NCBI GenBank assembly: GCA_965198185.1
Contig: CBDAOU010000001.1
Coordinates: forward strand, 620,001-684,000
Direction: 5' to 3'
Source: JAJECS01 sp965198185
GTDB lineage: Bacteria > Chloroflexota > UBA11872
DNA length: 64,000 nucleotides
Positions 37,446 through 46,009 of this stretch are shown here, in pieces (within the stretch, counting starts at the first letter, position 1; every line of letters starts with the position of its first letter). Below the pieces are notes generated by a model that worked only from the letters and a program-made list of their open reading frames with translations, had not been told where the DNA came from and made no database searches. The translations under genes were made by a program, and so were the position numbers.

Positions 37446-38540
37446 CTATCTGACTTCGATACCGCTTCTGGCTGCGGCCTTGAGGTTCAGCTCCGAGTAC
37501 TCGACCGCGCGGACGGCATCACCGTCCCTCTCGAGTCGCACAAGGGCGGCTTCCACTTCATCGACGTCCTCCGCCGCCTGCGCAAATCCCCTCACACAGT
37601 CCCAGCCATGTGTGGTAGCCAACACCTGCACGTTGTTCGCCTGCGCCGTCTTTAGCACCATGGTCCAGAAATCACGCTGAATCGAGTGATGGATGCCGTT
37701 TTCCACTTCATCAATTAGCAAGAACCCGTCTTTGCAGTTGGCGAGGGCTAGTGCAACGCCGAATATGCGCATAGCTCCGTCGCCGAGACTTTTCAAGGGA
37801 ACCGGACTGTGATCGCCTACAATTCTTACAAATGGACGCTGGCTATAACCGCCTATATAACGCCCGTCACTGCTAACCATGGCGATACGTTCAATCTGGT
37901 CGCCAAGAGCTGCATTCAAGGCTTGGATCGCTCGCTGCTCGTCATCGGTAAGGACCGCTCTATCCCAGAATCTCGATACAGTATTATTGTCCAAGATATC
38001 CGGGCCTAGATATTCATAGACAATCTCATTTGTTCCTGTCATCTCTGGAATGCTTTCTCGAAATCGTTTAAGAGTGATATGCGGGTGGTCAGTTAGCGTA
38101 ATGCTTCGCTCGCTACCCTGGAATTCAGCGGTCAGAAGATGTCCCATATATTCTCCAAATGCTCCCTCTTTGGCCATTGGCGTGGTAACGCATACTTTGT
38201 CGGAGCTTATCGGCCCTACTGAAAAAAAAGTGTCAGGATGGATGGTCCTGCCGTTGAATACAGCCTTCCAATTCAATACTATGATTAGATCGCCGTCATC
38301 ATCGACGCCCTCTCCGTGCTCTTGTCGGTCATACAATATCTTCGATATGACAGAGTAGTCCCCGCGTGATGCAAAAACCCTTACGGCGTCAAGCAAGGTC
38401 GTTTTACCTACGCCATTTTTGCCGGCGAACAGCGTCACGCGACCCAAGCGTCGAATCTCAAGATCGTCGATCCCGCGAAAACCGTTAATCGACAAGCTGG
38501 GAAGGTGCAGTGCTTCGGCGGTAGCTAGTATTTTAGACAT
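37446..38540 (-). CDS. AAA family (AAA15/OLD-like ABC-type) ATPase
   Basis: A 364-residue ATPase with Walker A FAGKNGVGKTTLLDAV (38-53), the FRGIDDLEIRRLG lead of the RecF/OLD/AAA_15 group, signature-like LKSLGDGAMRIFGVALAL (249-266), Walker B FLLIDEVENGIHHS (273-286) and H-loop VLATTHGWD (306-314). No long coiled-coil arm is present and no TOPRIM is fused; that function sits in the next gene. The pair resembles split ATPase/TOPRIM defence modules such as PARIS and retron Eco8-type effectors, but with DUF3226. The coding sequence is AT-rich, indicating transfer. Confidence 0.85.
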   Translation of the reverse strand: MSKILATAEALHLPSLSINGFRGIDDLEIRRLGRVTLFAGKNGVGKTTLLDAVRVFASRGDYSVISKILYDRQEHGEGVDDDGDLIIVLNWKAVFNGRTIHPDTFFSVGPISSDKVCVTTPMAKEGAFGEYMGHLLTAEFQGSERSITLTDHPHITLKRFRESIPEMTGTNEIVYEYLGPDILDNNTVSRFWDRAVLTDDEQRAIQALNAALGDQIERIAMVSSDGRYIGGYSQRPFVRIVGDHSPVPLKSLGDGAMRIFGVALALANCKDGFLLIDEVENGIHHSIQRDFWTMVLKTAQANNVQVLATTHGWDCVRGFAQAAEDVDEVEAALVRLERDGDAVRAVEYSELNLKAAARSGIEVR

Positions 38541-38752
38541 CGCGCCGCCCCTTCCCTATCGGCGACTTGCGAAATGTGCGTGTGCACTGGCAGCCAAGGG
38601 AATTGTAGCCGCCTTTCGGCTAGCCTCTAATCCGCGCCGGAATCGGCCCAACCGCGCGCTGTGCCATCCAGGCGGATACCCTGGCCTTTCAAGATTGGCT
38701 GACGGGATTAGGCGCTCGTTCGGCGCCTGGCATTGTGCGAGCGGGCCGCGCG

Positions 38753-39673
38753 TCAAACCTCCCCCTCCGCCCACGCCCGGATCAGATGGTGCGCGATGGC
38801 GAAATTGCCGGGCACGCGTAGCTCGGGATCGGCGCCGGCGAGGGCTCGCAGCACGGTGGCGCGGTCGAACCAGCGCACGGCCTGCATCTCCACGTCGTCG
38901 GGGCGCAGGTCAAGCGTGAGCGCGTCGGCGTGGCAGCCGATCATCAGCGACGAGGGAAACGGCCAGGGCTGCGACGAGTGGTAGCGCACCGCGCCCACCT
39001 GGATGCCGGCTTCCTCGGCCACTTCGCGCCGCACGGCTTCCTCGATGGACTCTCCCTGGTCCATGAATCCGGCCAGCGCCGAAAACATGCGCTGGCTCGC
39101 CAGCCGGCCGCGGGATTGCCCCAGCAGGCAGCGGTCGCCGTCGGCGACCACCACGATCACCACCGGGTCCGTGCGCGGGAAGTGCTCCGCGCCGCAATGC
39201 CCGCAGCGGCGCTGCTGGCCGCCGCGCAGCGGCGCGGTGGGCTGGCCGCACCGGCTGCAAAAGCGATGGCGCGCGTGCCAGTCCACGTTCGCGCGCGCCT
39301 GCGCCGCGATGCCGGCCTCGGCGGCGGGGAGCAGGACCGCGGCCCCGCGCAGCTCAATAAAGCGCCGCGCGCCGCCTTCGGTCAGGTCGCCGGGATGGTC
39401 CGAGACGTCCACGGCAAAGTGCGCCACGCCGTCCCCGAGCCCCAGCAGATAGCGCGGGCCGTCCACCCGCATCTCGACCAGCCAGCGACCCGTCCGCCAG
39501 GCCAAGCGCGTGGCGGCGGTTTCGTGCACCAAGACTTCCAGCCGTCGCAGCGGCAGGAAGACGCTGGCCGGGTCCCGCTCGCGCCGCGCGATCCACGCCG
39601 GGTCGCGCCGCTCGTGCTCGGCGCGATCCAGCCGGTTTCCGCTGAAGGTGTGTGGACGAGTCACAGGCGGCAA
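38753..39673 (-). CDS. nudC: NADH pyrophosphatase / RNA-decapping NudC
   Basis: A 306-residue Nudix enzyme that hydrolyses NADH and removes NAD caps from RNA. A zinc ribbon FCSRCGQP...RRCGHCG is present. The Nudix box GFMDQGESIEEAVRREVAEEAG is complete, followed by the NudC-specific SQPWPFPSSLMIG. Length and order are standard. It is divergent from rhaM. Confidence 0.93.
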   Translation of the reverse strand: MPPVTRPHTFSGNRLDRAEHERRDPAWIARRERDPASVFLPLRRLEVLVHETAATRLAWRTGRWLVEMRVDGPRYLLGLGDGVAHFAVDVSDHPGDLTEGGARRFIELRGAAVLLPAAEAGIAAQARANVDWHARHRFCSRCGQPTAPLRGGQQRRCGHCGAEHFPRTDPVVIVVVADGDRCLLGQSRGRLASQRMFSALAGFMDQGESIEEAVRREVAEEAGIQVGAVRYHSSQPWPFPSSLMIGCHADALTLDLRPDDVEMQAVRWFDRATVLRALAGADPELRVPGNFAIAHHLIRAWAEGEV

Positions 39674-39715
39674 CGCATGCTGCTAGCGGTCATTTGTCTC
39701 GTGTTGGAGAACGTC

Positions 39716-40030
39716 ATGCCGCGCATCGCTTTTGCCCTGCCGATCAAGCCCGACAAGATTGACGCCTACCGGGAGACTCACGCCAACGTGTGGCCCGAGT
39801 TGCTGGCCGAGAATACCGTCGCGGGCCTTCGCAACTACACCATCGTGCTCTTCGGCCATCACGCCATCGGCCTGCTGGAGTGCGACGACTGGGATGCCGC
39901 GACGGCGTACCTGGCGAAGTCGGAATCGCAGCTGCGCTGGCAAGAGCTGCACAAGGACATCCTGGACGTGGACATGAGCACGGGCCTGGTGCCGCTGGAG
40001 ATGCTGGACGAGCTTTTCCACCAGGACTGA
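39716..40030 (+). CDS. rhaM: L-rhamnose mutarotase
   Basis: A 104-residue RhaM, converting alpha- to beta-L-rhamnose. It begins MPRIAFALPIKPDKIDAYRE and has the active-site region ETHANVWPELL (His, Trp) and a Trp in QLRWQELHKDILDVD. The ATG at 39716 has GGAGA six bases upstream. The frame is open far upstream without homology. With the GH78 gene at 1070 it suggests rhamnose use, though no isomerase or kinase is seen in the window. Confidence 0.88.
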   Translation: MPRIAFALPIKPDKIDAYRETHANVWPELLAENTVAGLRNYTIVLFGHHAIGLLECDDWDAATAYLAKSESQLRWQELHKDILDVDMSTGLVPLEMLDELFHQD

Positions 40031-40150
40031 CGGGGAAGTTCGTCCGGCGTGGCGCTGCGGGATATATCATTCGTGACTGCGCGATTCAGCGCGCCGCCGG
40101 TGGCGGGCCCGCGCCCGCGACCCTTTTCCTGACTTCTCAAAGGACCTGCC

Positions 40151-41839
40151 ATGCCTCCGTTGCCGCGACCCAACAGCGCCGCCATGACCGAAGGCCCGGC
40201 GCGCGCCCCCGCACGCTCAATGCTCAAGTCCATCGGCTTCGCCGACGAGGACCTGCGACGTCCGATCGTCGGTGTGGCGCACCAGTGGATCGAGACCATG
40301 CCGTGCAACTTCAACCACCGCGAGATGGCCGAGCACGTCAAGGCCGGGGTGCGGGCGGCGGGCGGCATGCCGGTGGAATTCAACACCATCTCCGTCTCCG
40401 ACGGCGTGGCGATGGGCACCGAGGGGATGCGCGCATCGCTGGTGAGCCGCGAGGTCATCGCCGACTCGATCGAGCTGGCGGCGCGGGGCCACTGCATCGA
40501 CGCGCTGGTGGTGCTCGTCGGCTGCGACAAGACCATTCCGGCGGGCGCGATGGTGCTGGCGCGGCTCAACCTGCCCGGGCTGGCGTTCTACACCGGCAGC
40601 ATCGCCCCGGGCGTTCACCGCGGCCGCGACGTCACCATTCAAGACGTGTTTGAAGGCGTGGGCTCGCACGCGGCGGGGCGCATCGACGACGCCGAGCTGT
40701 TGGCCCTGGAGGACGCCGCCTGTCCCGGCGCCGGGGCCTGCGGGGGGCAGTTCACCGCCAACACCATGGCCACCGCGCTGGAGTTCCTGGGTATAAGCCC
40801 GGCGGGCGCCAACGCGGTTCCGGCCACCAACGCGGCCAAGGCGCAGGCGGCGGTTGCCGCCGGCGAGCTGGCCGTCGACCTGCTGCGGCGCGATGTGCGC
40901 CCGCGCGAGGTCATCACCCGCGCGTCCATGGAGAACGCCATTGCCTCGCTCGCGGCGACCGGCGGCTCGACCAACGCGGTGCTGCACCTCATGGCCATTG
41001 CCCACGAGGCCGGCGTTGCGCTCGAGTTGGAGGACTTCGACCGCATCGCCGAGCGCACGCCGATCATCACCGACCTCAAGCCCACCGGCCGCTACGTGGC
41101 ATCGGATGTCCATGCGGCCGGTGGCCTGGCCGTCGTCGCCGCCGAGCTGGCGTCGCGCGACTTGCTGCATGCGGACGCGCGCAACGTCGACGGCCGGACC
41201 GTGGCGGAGATTGCCGCCGCCGCGCAGCGGTCGGACGCCGCCGGTGACGTGATCACGAGCATCGACGCGCCGGTCAAGGCCAGCGGCGGGATCGCCATTC
41301 TGCGCGGCAATCTGGCTCCCGACGGCTGCGTCGCCAAGGTCTCCGGACAGGAGGCGACGCCCTTCAGCGGGCCGGCTCGGGTCTTCGACGGCGAGGCCGC
41401 GTGCTACGCGGCTCTTGAGGCTGGTCAGATTGCTCCCGGCGACTTCGTGGTGATTCGCTACGAGGGGCCGGTGGGCGGTCCCGGCATGCGCGAGATGCTG
41501 CAGGTGACGGGCGCGCTGCAGGGCGCGGGCCTGGGCGACTCCGTGGCCCTGATGACGGACGGACGGTTTTCGGGCGCCTCCCACGGCCGCATGGTCGGGC
41601 ACGTGGCGCCCGAGGCCGCCCATGGCGGGGCCATTGCGATCGTGCGCGACGGCGACCGCATCACCCTCGATCCCGTGGGTCGCCGGCTGCAGGTTGCTCT
41701 CTCGGACGAGGAAATCGCCGAGCGCCTGGCGGCCTGGAGCCCGCCGCCGGCGCGCTATCCCGGCGGCGTGATGGCCAAATACGCCGCGCAGGTGTCGTCG
41801 GCGAGCGCGGGAGCCGTGACCAGCATCTTCACGCCCTAG
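40151..41839 (+). CDS. ilvD: dihydroxy-acid dehydratase
   Basis: A 562-residue IlvD that dehydrates 2,3-dihydroxy-isovalerate or -3-methylvalerate in branched-chain amino acid synthesis. Cluster ligands are in MPCNFNH, GCDKTIPAG and CPGAGACGGQFTANTMA. All three Cys are present, indicating a [2Fe-2S] enzyme. The closing DGRFSGASHGRMVGHVAPEA holds the catalytic Ser. Monocistronic; a palindromic repeat follows the stop and may terminate it. Confidence 0.95.
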   Translation: MPPLPRPNSAAMTEGPARAPARSMLKSIGFADEDLRRPIVGVAHQWIETMPCNFNHREMAEHVKAGVRAAGGMPVEFNTISVSDGVAMGTEGMRASLVSREVIADSIELAARGHCIDALVVLVGCDKTIPAGAMVLARLNLPGLAFYTGSIAPGVHRGRDVTIQDVFEGVGSHAAGRIDDAELLALEDAACPGAGACGGQFTANTMATALEFLGISPAGANAVPATNAAKAQAAVAAGELAVDLLRRDVRPREVITRASMENAIASLAATGGSTNAVLHLMAIAHEAGVALELEDFDRIAERTPIITDLKPTGRYVASDVHAAGGLAVVAAELASRDLLHADARNVDGRTVAEIAAAAQRSDAAGDVITSIDAPVKASGGIAILRGNLAPDGCVAKVSGQEATPFSGPARVFDGEAACYAALEAGQIAPGDFVVIRYEGPVGGPGMREMLQVTGALQGAGLGDSVALMTDGRFSGASHGRMVGHVAPEAAHGGAIAIVRDGDRITLDPVGRRLQVALSDEEIAERLAAWSPPPARYPGGVMAKYAAQVSSASAGAVTSIFTP

Positions 41840-41868
41840 GAAGGGTCTGTCTTAGGCCCTTGGCTTGA

Positions 41869-41920
41869 CCCCAATCCGTTCGGTGACCCCTTCGACAAGC
41901 TCAGGGCGAACGGATTGGGG
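41869..41920. repeat. 52-bp inverted repeat (CCCCAATCCGTTCG arms), copy 1
   Basis: Perfect 14-base arms (41869-41882 and 41907-41920) enclose 24 bases that include TTCGACAAGCTCAGGG. A second copy with the same geometry lies at 45929-45980. It is located 30 bp after ilvD and could fold as a terminator-like stem, though without a T-run. Confidence 0.85.
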
Positions 41921-41986
41921 CCCTACGTGCGACGGGTCTCTACTTGCTTAGAGGCCCCCTAGTCGCCCGCCGCCCGGGGGCGGCTG

Positions 41987-42637
41987 CTACATGGGCGGGT
42001 GCAGGGCCATTGCCAGGGACGTCTCGATGTCCCAGACGGCCTGCGAGATGGCCTGGCCGATCAGGTCCAGCTTGCGCACCTGCTCGATGCGCGCGGACGC
42101 GAGCGCCAGCTCACGGCTGGACAGCAGCGCCTGGAAGATGCCGCAGGCCTCGGCGAGGCAGACGATGACGATGTCGCGCGGGTCGGGAATCTCGTCGCTG
42201 AACAGCACGGCCATGATCCGCAGCTTGACCTCGCGGTCGGCCTTGCCGTCCACGGCCGGGTAGCGCCGCGACTTGAACACCCACAGAAAGCTCTCGTCCC
42301 GACGCTCGAGGATGCCTTGATCGACGAGGCGGCCCAGCGCGCGGTCGCGAATCTGGTCGGTGTGTCTAGCGGTCTGGTGGACCCAGTGGGCGGCGTCGTG
42401 CGTCTTGTCGGCCTGCGCGATTCTGGCCAGCGTCGGGTCGAGCAGATCGTCGCCGACCGGCGTCGCGTCGACCAGGACGAGCTGCTTGAGGTCGGTGTCG
42501 ATGCGGTTCTCCAACGCCAGGTCCATGAGCACCGCGCCCGCCAGCGCGCAGCGCAGCGACCAGTCGGAGACGTGGAGGAAGTCCCCGCCCTCGTCATCGA
42601 GCATGAGCAGCATGATCTCTTCGGCGAATCTCAGCAC
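41987..42637 (-). CDS. GPP34 (GOLPH3-like) family phosphoprotein
   Basis: A 216-residue protein of the Golgi phosphoprotein 3 family (PF05719): LRFAEEIMLLMLDDEGG, then SLRCALAGAVLMDLAL, GRLVDQGILERRDES and FLWVFKSRRYPAVDG. In eukaryotes these bind PI4P at the Golgi. Bacterial members are mainly actinobacterial and of unknown role, probably at the membrane. GTG start with AAGGAG eight bases upstream. Divergent from fic across a repeat-bearing region. Confidence 0.85.
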   Translation of the reverse strand: MLRFAEEIMLLMLDDEGGDFLHVSDWSLRCALAGAVLMDLALENRIDTDLKQLVLVDATPVGDDLLDPTLARIAQADKTHDAAHWVHQTARHTDQIRDRALGRLVDQGILERRDESFLWVFKSRRYPAVDGKADREVKLRIMAVLFSDEIPDPRDIVIVCLAEACGIFQALLSSRELALASARIEQVRKLDLIGQAISQAVWDIETSLAMALHPPM

Positions 42638-43014
42638 CGGCCACGCTCCTTGTCGCGCTTCACGAACCTGGCAAGCCTGCCGCTAGCATATCGCTCCACC
42701 CGCGACGGTGTCCGAGTTGGGCTCGGCGGGAAGGAGCGGGACGAGCCCACGCTCGGGTGCCGAACGTTCCGGAGTCGTCGGTCAGGCGACGGCGGGCCCG
42801 ATCCATAATGTCCGCTGGTGACGATATGGGCGTGGAAGCCGTCCATAGGTGCGGCTGCCGATAATATGGCCGGTGCTGGATCCCTATAAATGCTGCTAGT
42901 GATAATAAGGAGCCCAGTTTTCCCCATACATACCCGAAGTGATAGCATGAGGACGGCCCTACCCCCATGTTGCTGGTTCCGAACATATGGAAAAGCCCCG
43001 CCGCCGGAGACGCC
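42638..43014. other. divergent intergenic region between GPP34 gene and fic
   Basis: 377 bp, AT-richer than the flanks. 42638-42800 shows nothing recognisable. 42803-42990 holds the five-unit repeat array listed separately, ending 24 bp before the fic start codon. Frames here have no support. Confidence 0.6.
42803..42990. repeat. array of five ~40-bp imperfect repeats, CCATA-N17-TATGG
   Basis: Units begin at 42803, 42843, 42884, 42924 and 42965, spaced 40, 41, 40 and 41 bp. Units 1 and 2 have exact CCATA-N17-TATGG inverted flanks. Unit 3 has CTATA-N17-TAAGG, unit 4 CCATA-N17-CATGA and unit 5 CCATG-N16-TATGG. The inner sequence is also related (TGCnGCTnGTGATAA). The period is not a multiple of three and no frame is conserved, so it is not coding. 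Such phased sites are typical of cooperative regulator binding or a replication/partition-type iteron. The position between two divergent genes favours an operator. Confidence 0.75.
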
Positions 43015-44199
43015 ATGTCCGCAGTTGAGGCAACCAACGCAGCCACCGGTCAGCGCGCCGGGCGCTACGTTACCCAGCCGCAGGGCTATCGAGCGTTTAT
43101 GCCATTCCCGTTGCCCCCGGAGCCGCCGGTGCGTCTGGAAGCCGAGCTGCAAACCCTGCTCTCCCAAGCGGACCAAGCCCTGGGCCGGCTGGACGGCTCG
43201 ATCCAAACGCTGCCGGACCCGGACCTCTTCGTGTTCATGTACGTGCGCAAGGAGGCCGTGCTCTCCAGCCAGATCGAGGGCACGCAGAGCTCCCTGCAGG
43301 ACGTGCTGGCCGCCGAGGCCCGAATCCGCTCGCCGGACCGGCCGCGCGACGTCGACGAGGTCATCAACTACGTGACCGCCATGAGTCACGGCCTGGACCG
43401 CTTGCAGACGCTGCCGCTGTCAATTCGCTTGATCCGGGAGATTCATGCCCGGCTGTTGCACGGCGTTCGCGGATCCCGGATGCAGCCGGGCGAGCTGCGC
43501 ACCAGCCAGAACTGGATCGGTCCTGCCGGATCCACGCTCAATGACGCCATGTTCATCCCCCCGCCGCCGCGGGAGGTGCCGCACGCACTCGGAGCGCTGG
43601 AGGGCTTTGTTCACAGCCCCAGTGAGTTGCCGGTGCTGGTCCAGATTGGCCTGATCCACGCTCAGTTCGAGACGATCCATCCGTTTCTTGACGGAAACGG
43701 CCGTGTCGGCCGGCTGCTCATCACCTTCCTGCTGTGCCAGCGCGGAATTCTCGGGCAGCCGGTGCTCTACCTCTCGCACTTCTTCCGGCAGTACCGCAGT
43801 GAGTACTACGATCGGCTGCAGGCCGTGCGGGACAGCGGCGATTGGGAAGGCTGGCTGGCCTTCTTCCTGCGCGGCGCGGCGGCGGTTAGCGCCGAGGCCG
43901 CGCAGACGGTGCGCCGCATCCTCACCCTGCGTGAGGAACATCGAACCCTGGTCACGGAGCGCCTGGGCCGCGCCGCCGCCGACGGCCATCGCGTGCTCGG
44001 CCACCTGTACCGGCGGCCGTTCCTCACCGTTGCCCATGTGCCGGCAATCACGGGGACCAACTATCCCGCCGCCAACCGCCTGGTCGCCCGGCTCGTCCGG
44101 ATCGGGGTGTTGGAGGAGATTACGAGCAGCCGGCGCAACCGCGTGTTCCGCTACGGTCCGTACTTGCGGGTCCTGGAGGGCGGCGAGACGGACGAGTAG
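43015..44199 (+). CDS. Fic-family AMPylase with N-terminal inhibitory motif
   Basis: A 394-residue Fic protein. An N-terminal helix carries the inhibitory motif SSQIEGTQSS (S/T-x-x-x-E-G). The Fic motif HPFLDGNGRVGR (about 222-233) is complete, including the catalytic His. A C-terminal winged-helix domain (LTVAHVPAITGTNYPAANRLV) may bind DNA. This DUF4172-less class II layout usually transfers AMP to a target and may self-regulate. The ATG at 43015 has GGAGA upstream; an earlier ATG (42967) lies within the repeat array. No separate antitoxin gene. Confidence 0.9.
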   Translation: MSAVEATNAATGQRAGRYVTQPQGYRAFMPFPLPPEPPVRLEAELQTLLSQADQALGRLDGSIQTLPDPDLFVFMYVRKEAVLSSQIEGTQSSLQDVLAAEARIRSPDRPRDVDEVINYVTAMSHGLDRLQTLPLSIRLIREIHARLLHGVRGSRMQPGELRTSQNWIGPAGSTLNDAMFIPPPPREVPHALGALEGFVHSPSELPVLVQIGLIHAQFETIHPFLDGNGRVGRLLITFLLCQRGILGQPVLYLSHFFRQYRSEYYDRLQAVRDSGDWEGWLAFFLRGAAAVSAEAAQTVRRILTLREEHRTLVTERLGRAAADGHRVLGHLYRRPFLTVAHVPAITGTNYPAANRLVARLVRIGVLEEITSSRRNRVFRYGPYLRVLEGGETDE

Positions 44200-44286
44200 C
44201 CCGCCCTCGTCTCATTCGCGAGCACCGTCTCCGTCACCAGCACCCGCACGCCCGCCCAGCCCTTGGCCTGAGCGCGGGGTGCCAGC

Positions 44287-45222
44287 TCAGCGTGCGTCGA
44301 GGGTGATGGTCTCGAGAAACACGCCGAGGCTCGTGAGATCCAACTCGTCCCCGTCCTGAGTAATCGCGACCATCCGGCGTGCGTATTCGCCGGGCGGCAG
44401 CGGCCCGCCGCTTGTCTCCGAGGCAAGGTCTTCGGGCAGCGGGACGCCGAAACTCAGCGACGGCGGGTCGATTTGGAAGACTTCCGTATAGGTCTGGGCG
44501 CCGCCGGCCAGGGTCAAGGAAACTCGGGCGATGGGCTTGTTGAATCGGCAGCCGACCCTGTTGGCGCTGTCAGCCGCTGTGCGCAGCCGGTCGTCGAGTG
44601 AGCGCAACACGATGCTCAGGTCGCCTCCGATGTCTGTGCTGTCACACCCGCCGGTCAACTCGACCGCGCCAGGGACGTGCAGGCCGAATTCGTAGGCGAC
44701 CTCGTTGTAGCGCCGACCGAGGGGAGCGCTGGCGTCCGTGTATTGCCATTGCCCGATGACGCGGATGTGGTAGTCCCCGGGGTCCAGGTCGAGATCGAGC
44801 GCGGGATAGTTCGGTCCCAGTTGCAGGAAGTCGACCATCAGGTTCCCGTGCCGGGTGAACACCTGCGCGAATACGTTGTCGGGCCTGGTCTCGGACTCAA
44901 TCGTGACGGGAATTCGCTTGCCAGGGACGGCCTCGGGGTAGGCATTCACCCCCGACCAGATGTCGTATTCGTGGCAGACGCGACTGGACTCGGTTCCGAG
45001 GGGCCAGCAGTAGGAGTGGGGCGAGCCCCAGATCGACCCGCTGGGATGCACCAGCCACATCACCGGCAGCGGAGGGACCGGCCAACTGTCCGGCCACACC
45101 CGCGTGGTTGCCGGCATGGCGTCGTCGCGTGCGGCCGGCTGCGCTCCGCCGTCCGGGCCGCACGCGATTGCCGGCAGCGTCACGACGAGGGCCGCCAAGA
45201 ATCCCTTCAGCGCGCGTGTCAT
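44287..45222 (-). CDS. exported lipoprotein of unknown function
   Basis: 311 residues from the ATG at 45222 (upstream-open frame lacks homology). Signal MTRALKGFLAALVVTLPAIAC gives a lipobox at Cys21. The mature part is beta-rich with many aromatic and acidic residues (WLVHPSGSIWGSPHSYCWP, LDLDLDPGDYHIRVIGQW, GGCDSTDIGGDLSIVL) and four to five cysteines that may form disulfides. No family recognised. It faces the GNAT gene divergently. Confidence 0.7.
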   Translation of the reverse strand: MTRALKGFLAALVVTLPAIACGPDGGAQPAARDDAMPATTRVWPDSWPVPPLPVMWLVHPSGSIWGSPHSYCWPLGTESSRVCHEYDIWSGVNAYPEAVPGKRIPVTIESETRPDNVFAQVFTRHGNLMVDFLQLGPNYPALDLDLDPGDYHIRVIGQWQYTDASAPLGRRYNEVAYEFGLHVPGAVELTGGCDSTDIGGDLSIVLRSLDDRLRTAADSANRVGCRFNKPIARVSLTLAGGAQTYTEVFQIDPPSLSFGVPLPEDLASETSGGPLPPGEYARRMVAITQDGDELDLTSLGVFLETITLDAR

Positions 45223-45341
45223 GCGTGCAATCCCAATCCGTTGGGTGCGGGCCACCGGCCGTCCGTTGTGACTGCCGATTGTATGGCGCCCTCCCGCGTG
45301 TATGTTGCGGTGTCGGTGGGCCTTGATGGTTGGCGTGCAAC

Positions 45342-45851
45342 ATGACGGACATTGCGATCGAGGACTGCCGACCGGGCGATCCATACGACCAAGCGGCGCA
45401 CGACCTCGCCGAGGCTTTGGGCCAGGCTGAGTACTTCGCGTATGACGCCGAGTGGCACCTGGAAACGCACACGCTGATCTCGGTCGCCTCAGGCTGTTTG
45501 GTGGGGTTTCTCCGCTTCGCCGTTCAGGAGATCGGATCCGACTGTGACCGACCCAGCCTTACCCTGCGCGGCAAGCCCATGCGCGAGGCATACGTTCTGG
45601 CATTTGGCGTCGCGGAGGATCACCGCCGCCGCGGCGTGGGAACCGCGCTGCAGAATGAGTTGATCGAGAGAGCCACAGCCCTCGGCTGCTTTCAGGTGCG
45701 CTCGCGGAGTGCCGGTGAGCGCCTGGCCAATCACGCGCTTAAGGTCTCGCTTGGATTTGGCGTGCATCCCACCAAGGCCACGGATGGCGCCGTGTTCTTC
45801 GTGCTGCCCTTGCCGGAGGCGGCGCGATCACGAGACGGGCTTCGAGACTAA
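45342..45851 (+). CDS. GNAT-family N-acetyltransferase
   Basis: A 169-residue GNAT protein. The acetyl-CoA loop DHRRRGVGTALQNELIERA (R-x-x-G-x-G/A) and the following LGCFQVRSRS strand are clear, as is the C-terminal SLGFGVHPTKA. ATG at 45342 preferred over a TTG four codons earlier. Substrate unknown. Confidence 0.85.
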   Translation: MTDIAIEDCRPGDPYDQAAHDLAEALGQAEYFAYDAEWHLETHTLISVASGCLVGFLRFAVQEIGSDCDRPSLTLRGKPMREAYVLAFGVAEDHRRRGVGTALQNELIERATALGCFQVRSRSAGERLANHALKVSLGFGVHPTKATDGAVFFVLPLPEAARSRDGLRD

Positions 45852-45928
45852 GGGCCGCAGTATTTGGGAGCGCCCTGATCGATCCCGAGGAAACCTGTGA
45901 GCAAGTAGAGCCCTATGGCGTACATGGA

Positions 45929-45980
45929 CCCCAATCCGTTCGATCACCCCTTCGACTGGCTCAGGGCGAACGGATTGAGG
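45929..45980. repeat. 52-bp inverted repeat (CCCCAATCCGTTCG arms), copy 2
   Basis: Arms 45929-45942 and 45967-45980 pair at 13 of 14 positions. The 24-base interior includes TTCGACTGGCTCAGGG. Same length and geometry as the copy at 41869. It lies between the convergent GNAT and Gfo/Idh genes, 77 bp after the former. Confidence 0.85.
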
Positions 45981-46009
45981 TAGAGCCCACGGCCTTGCTC
46001 AGACCTTTC

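Noticed and set aside
42803..42990. CRISPR array interpretation of the fic upstream repeats
   Set aside because: Only five degenerate units; conserved and variable parts are not separated into repeat and spacer; no cas genes.
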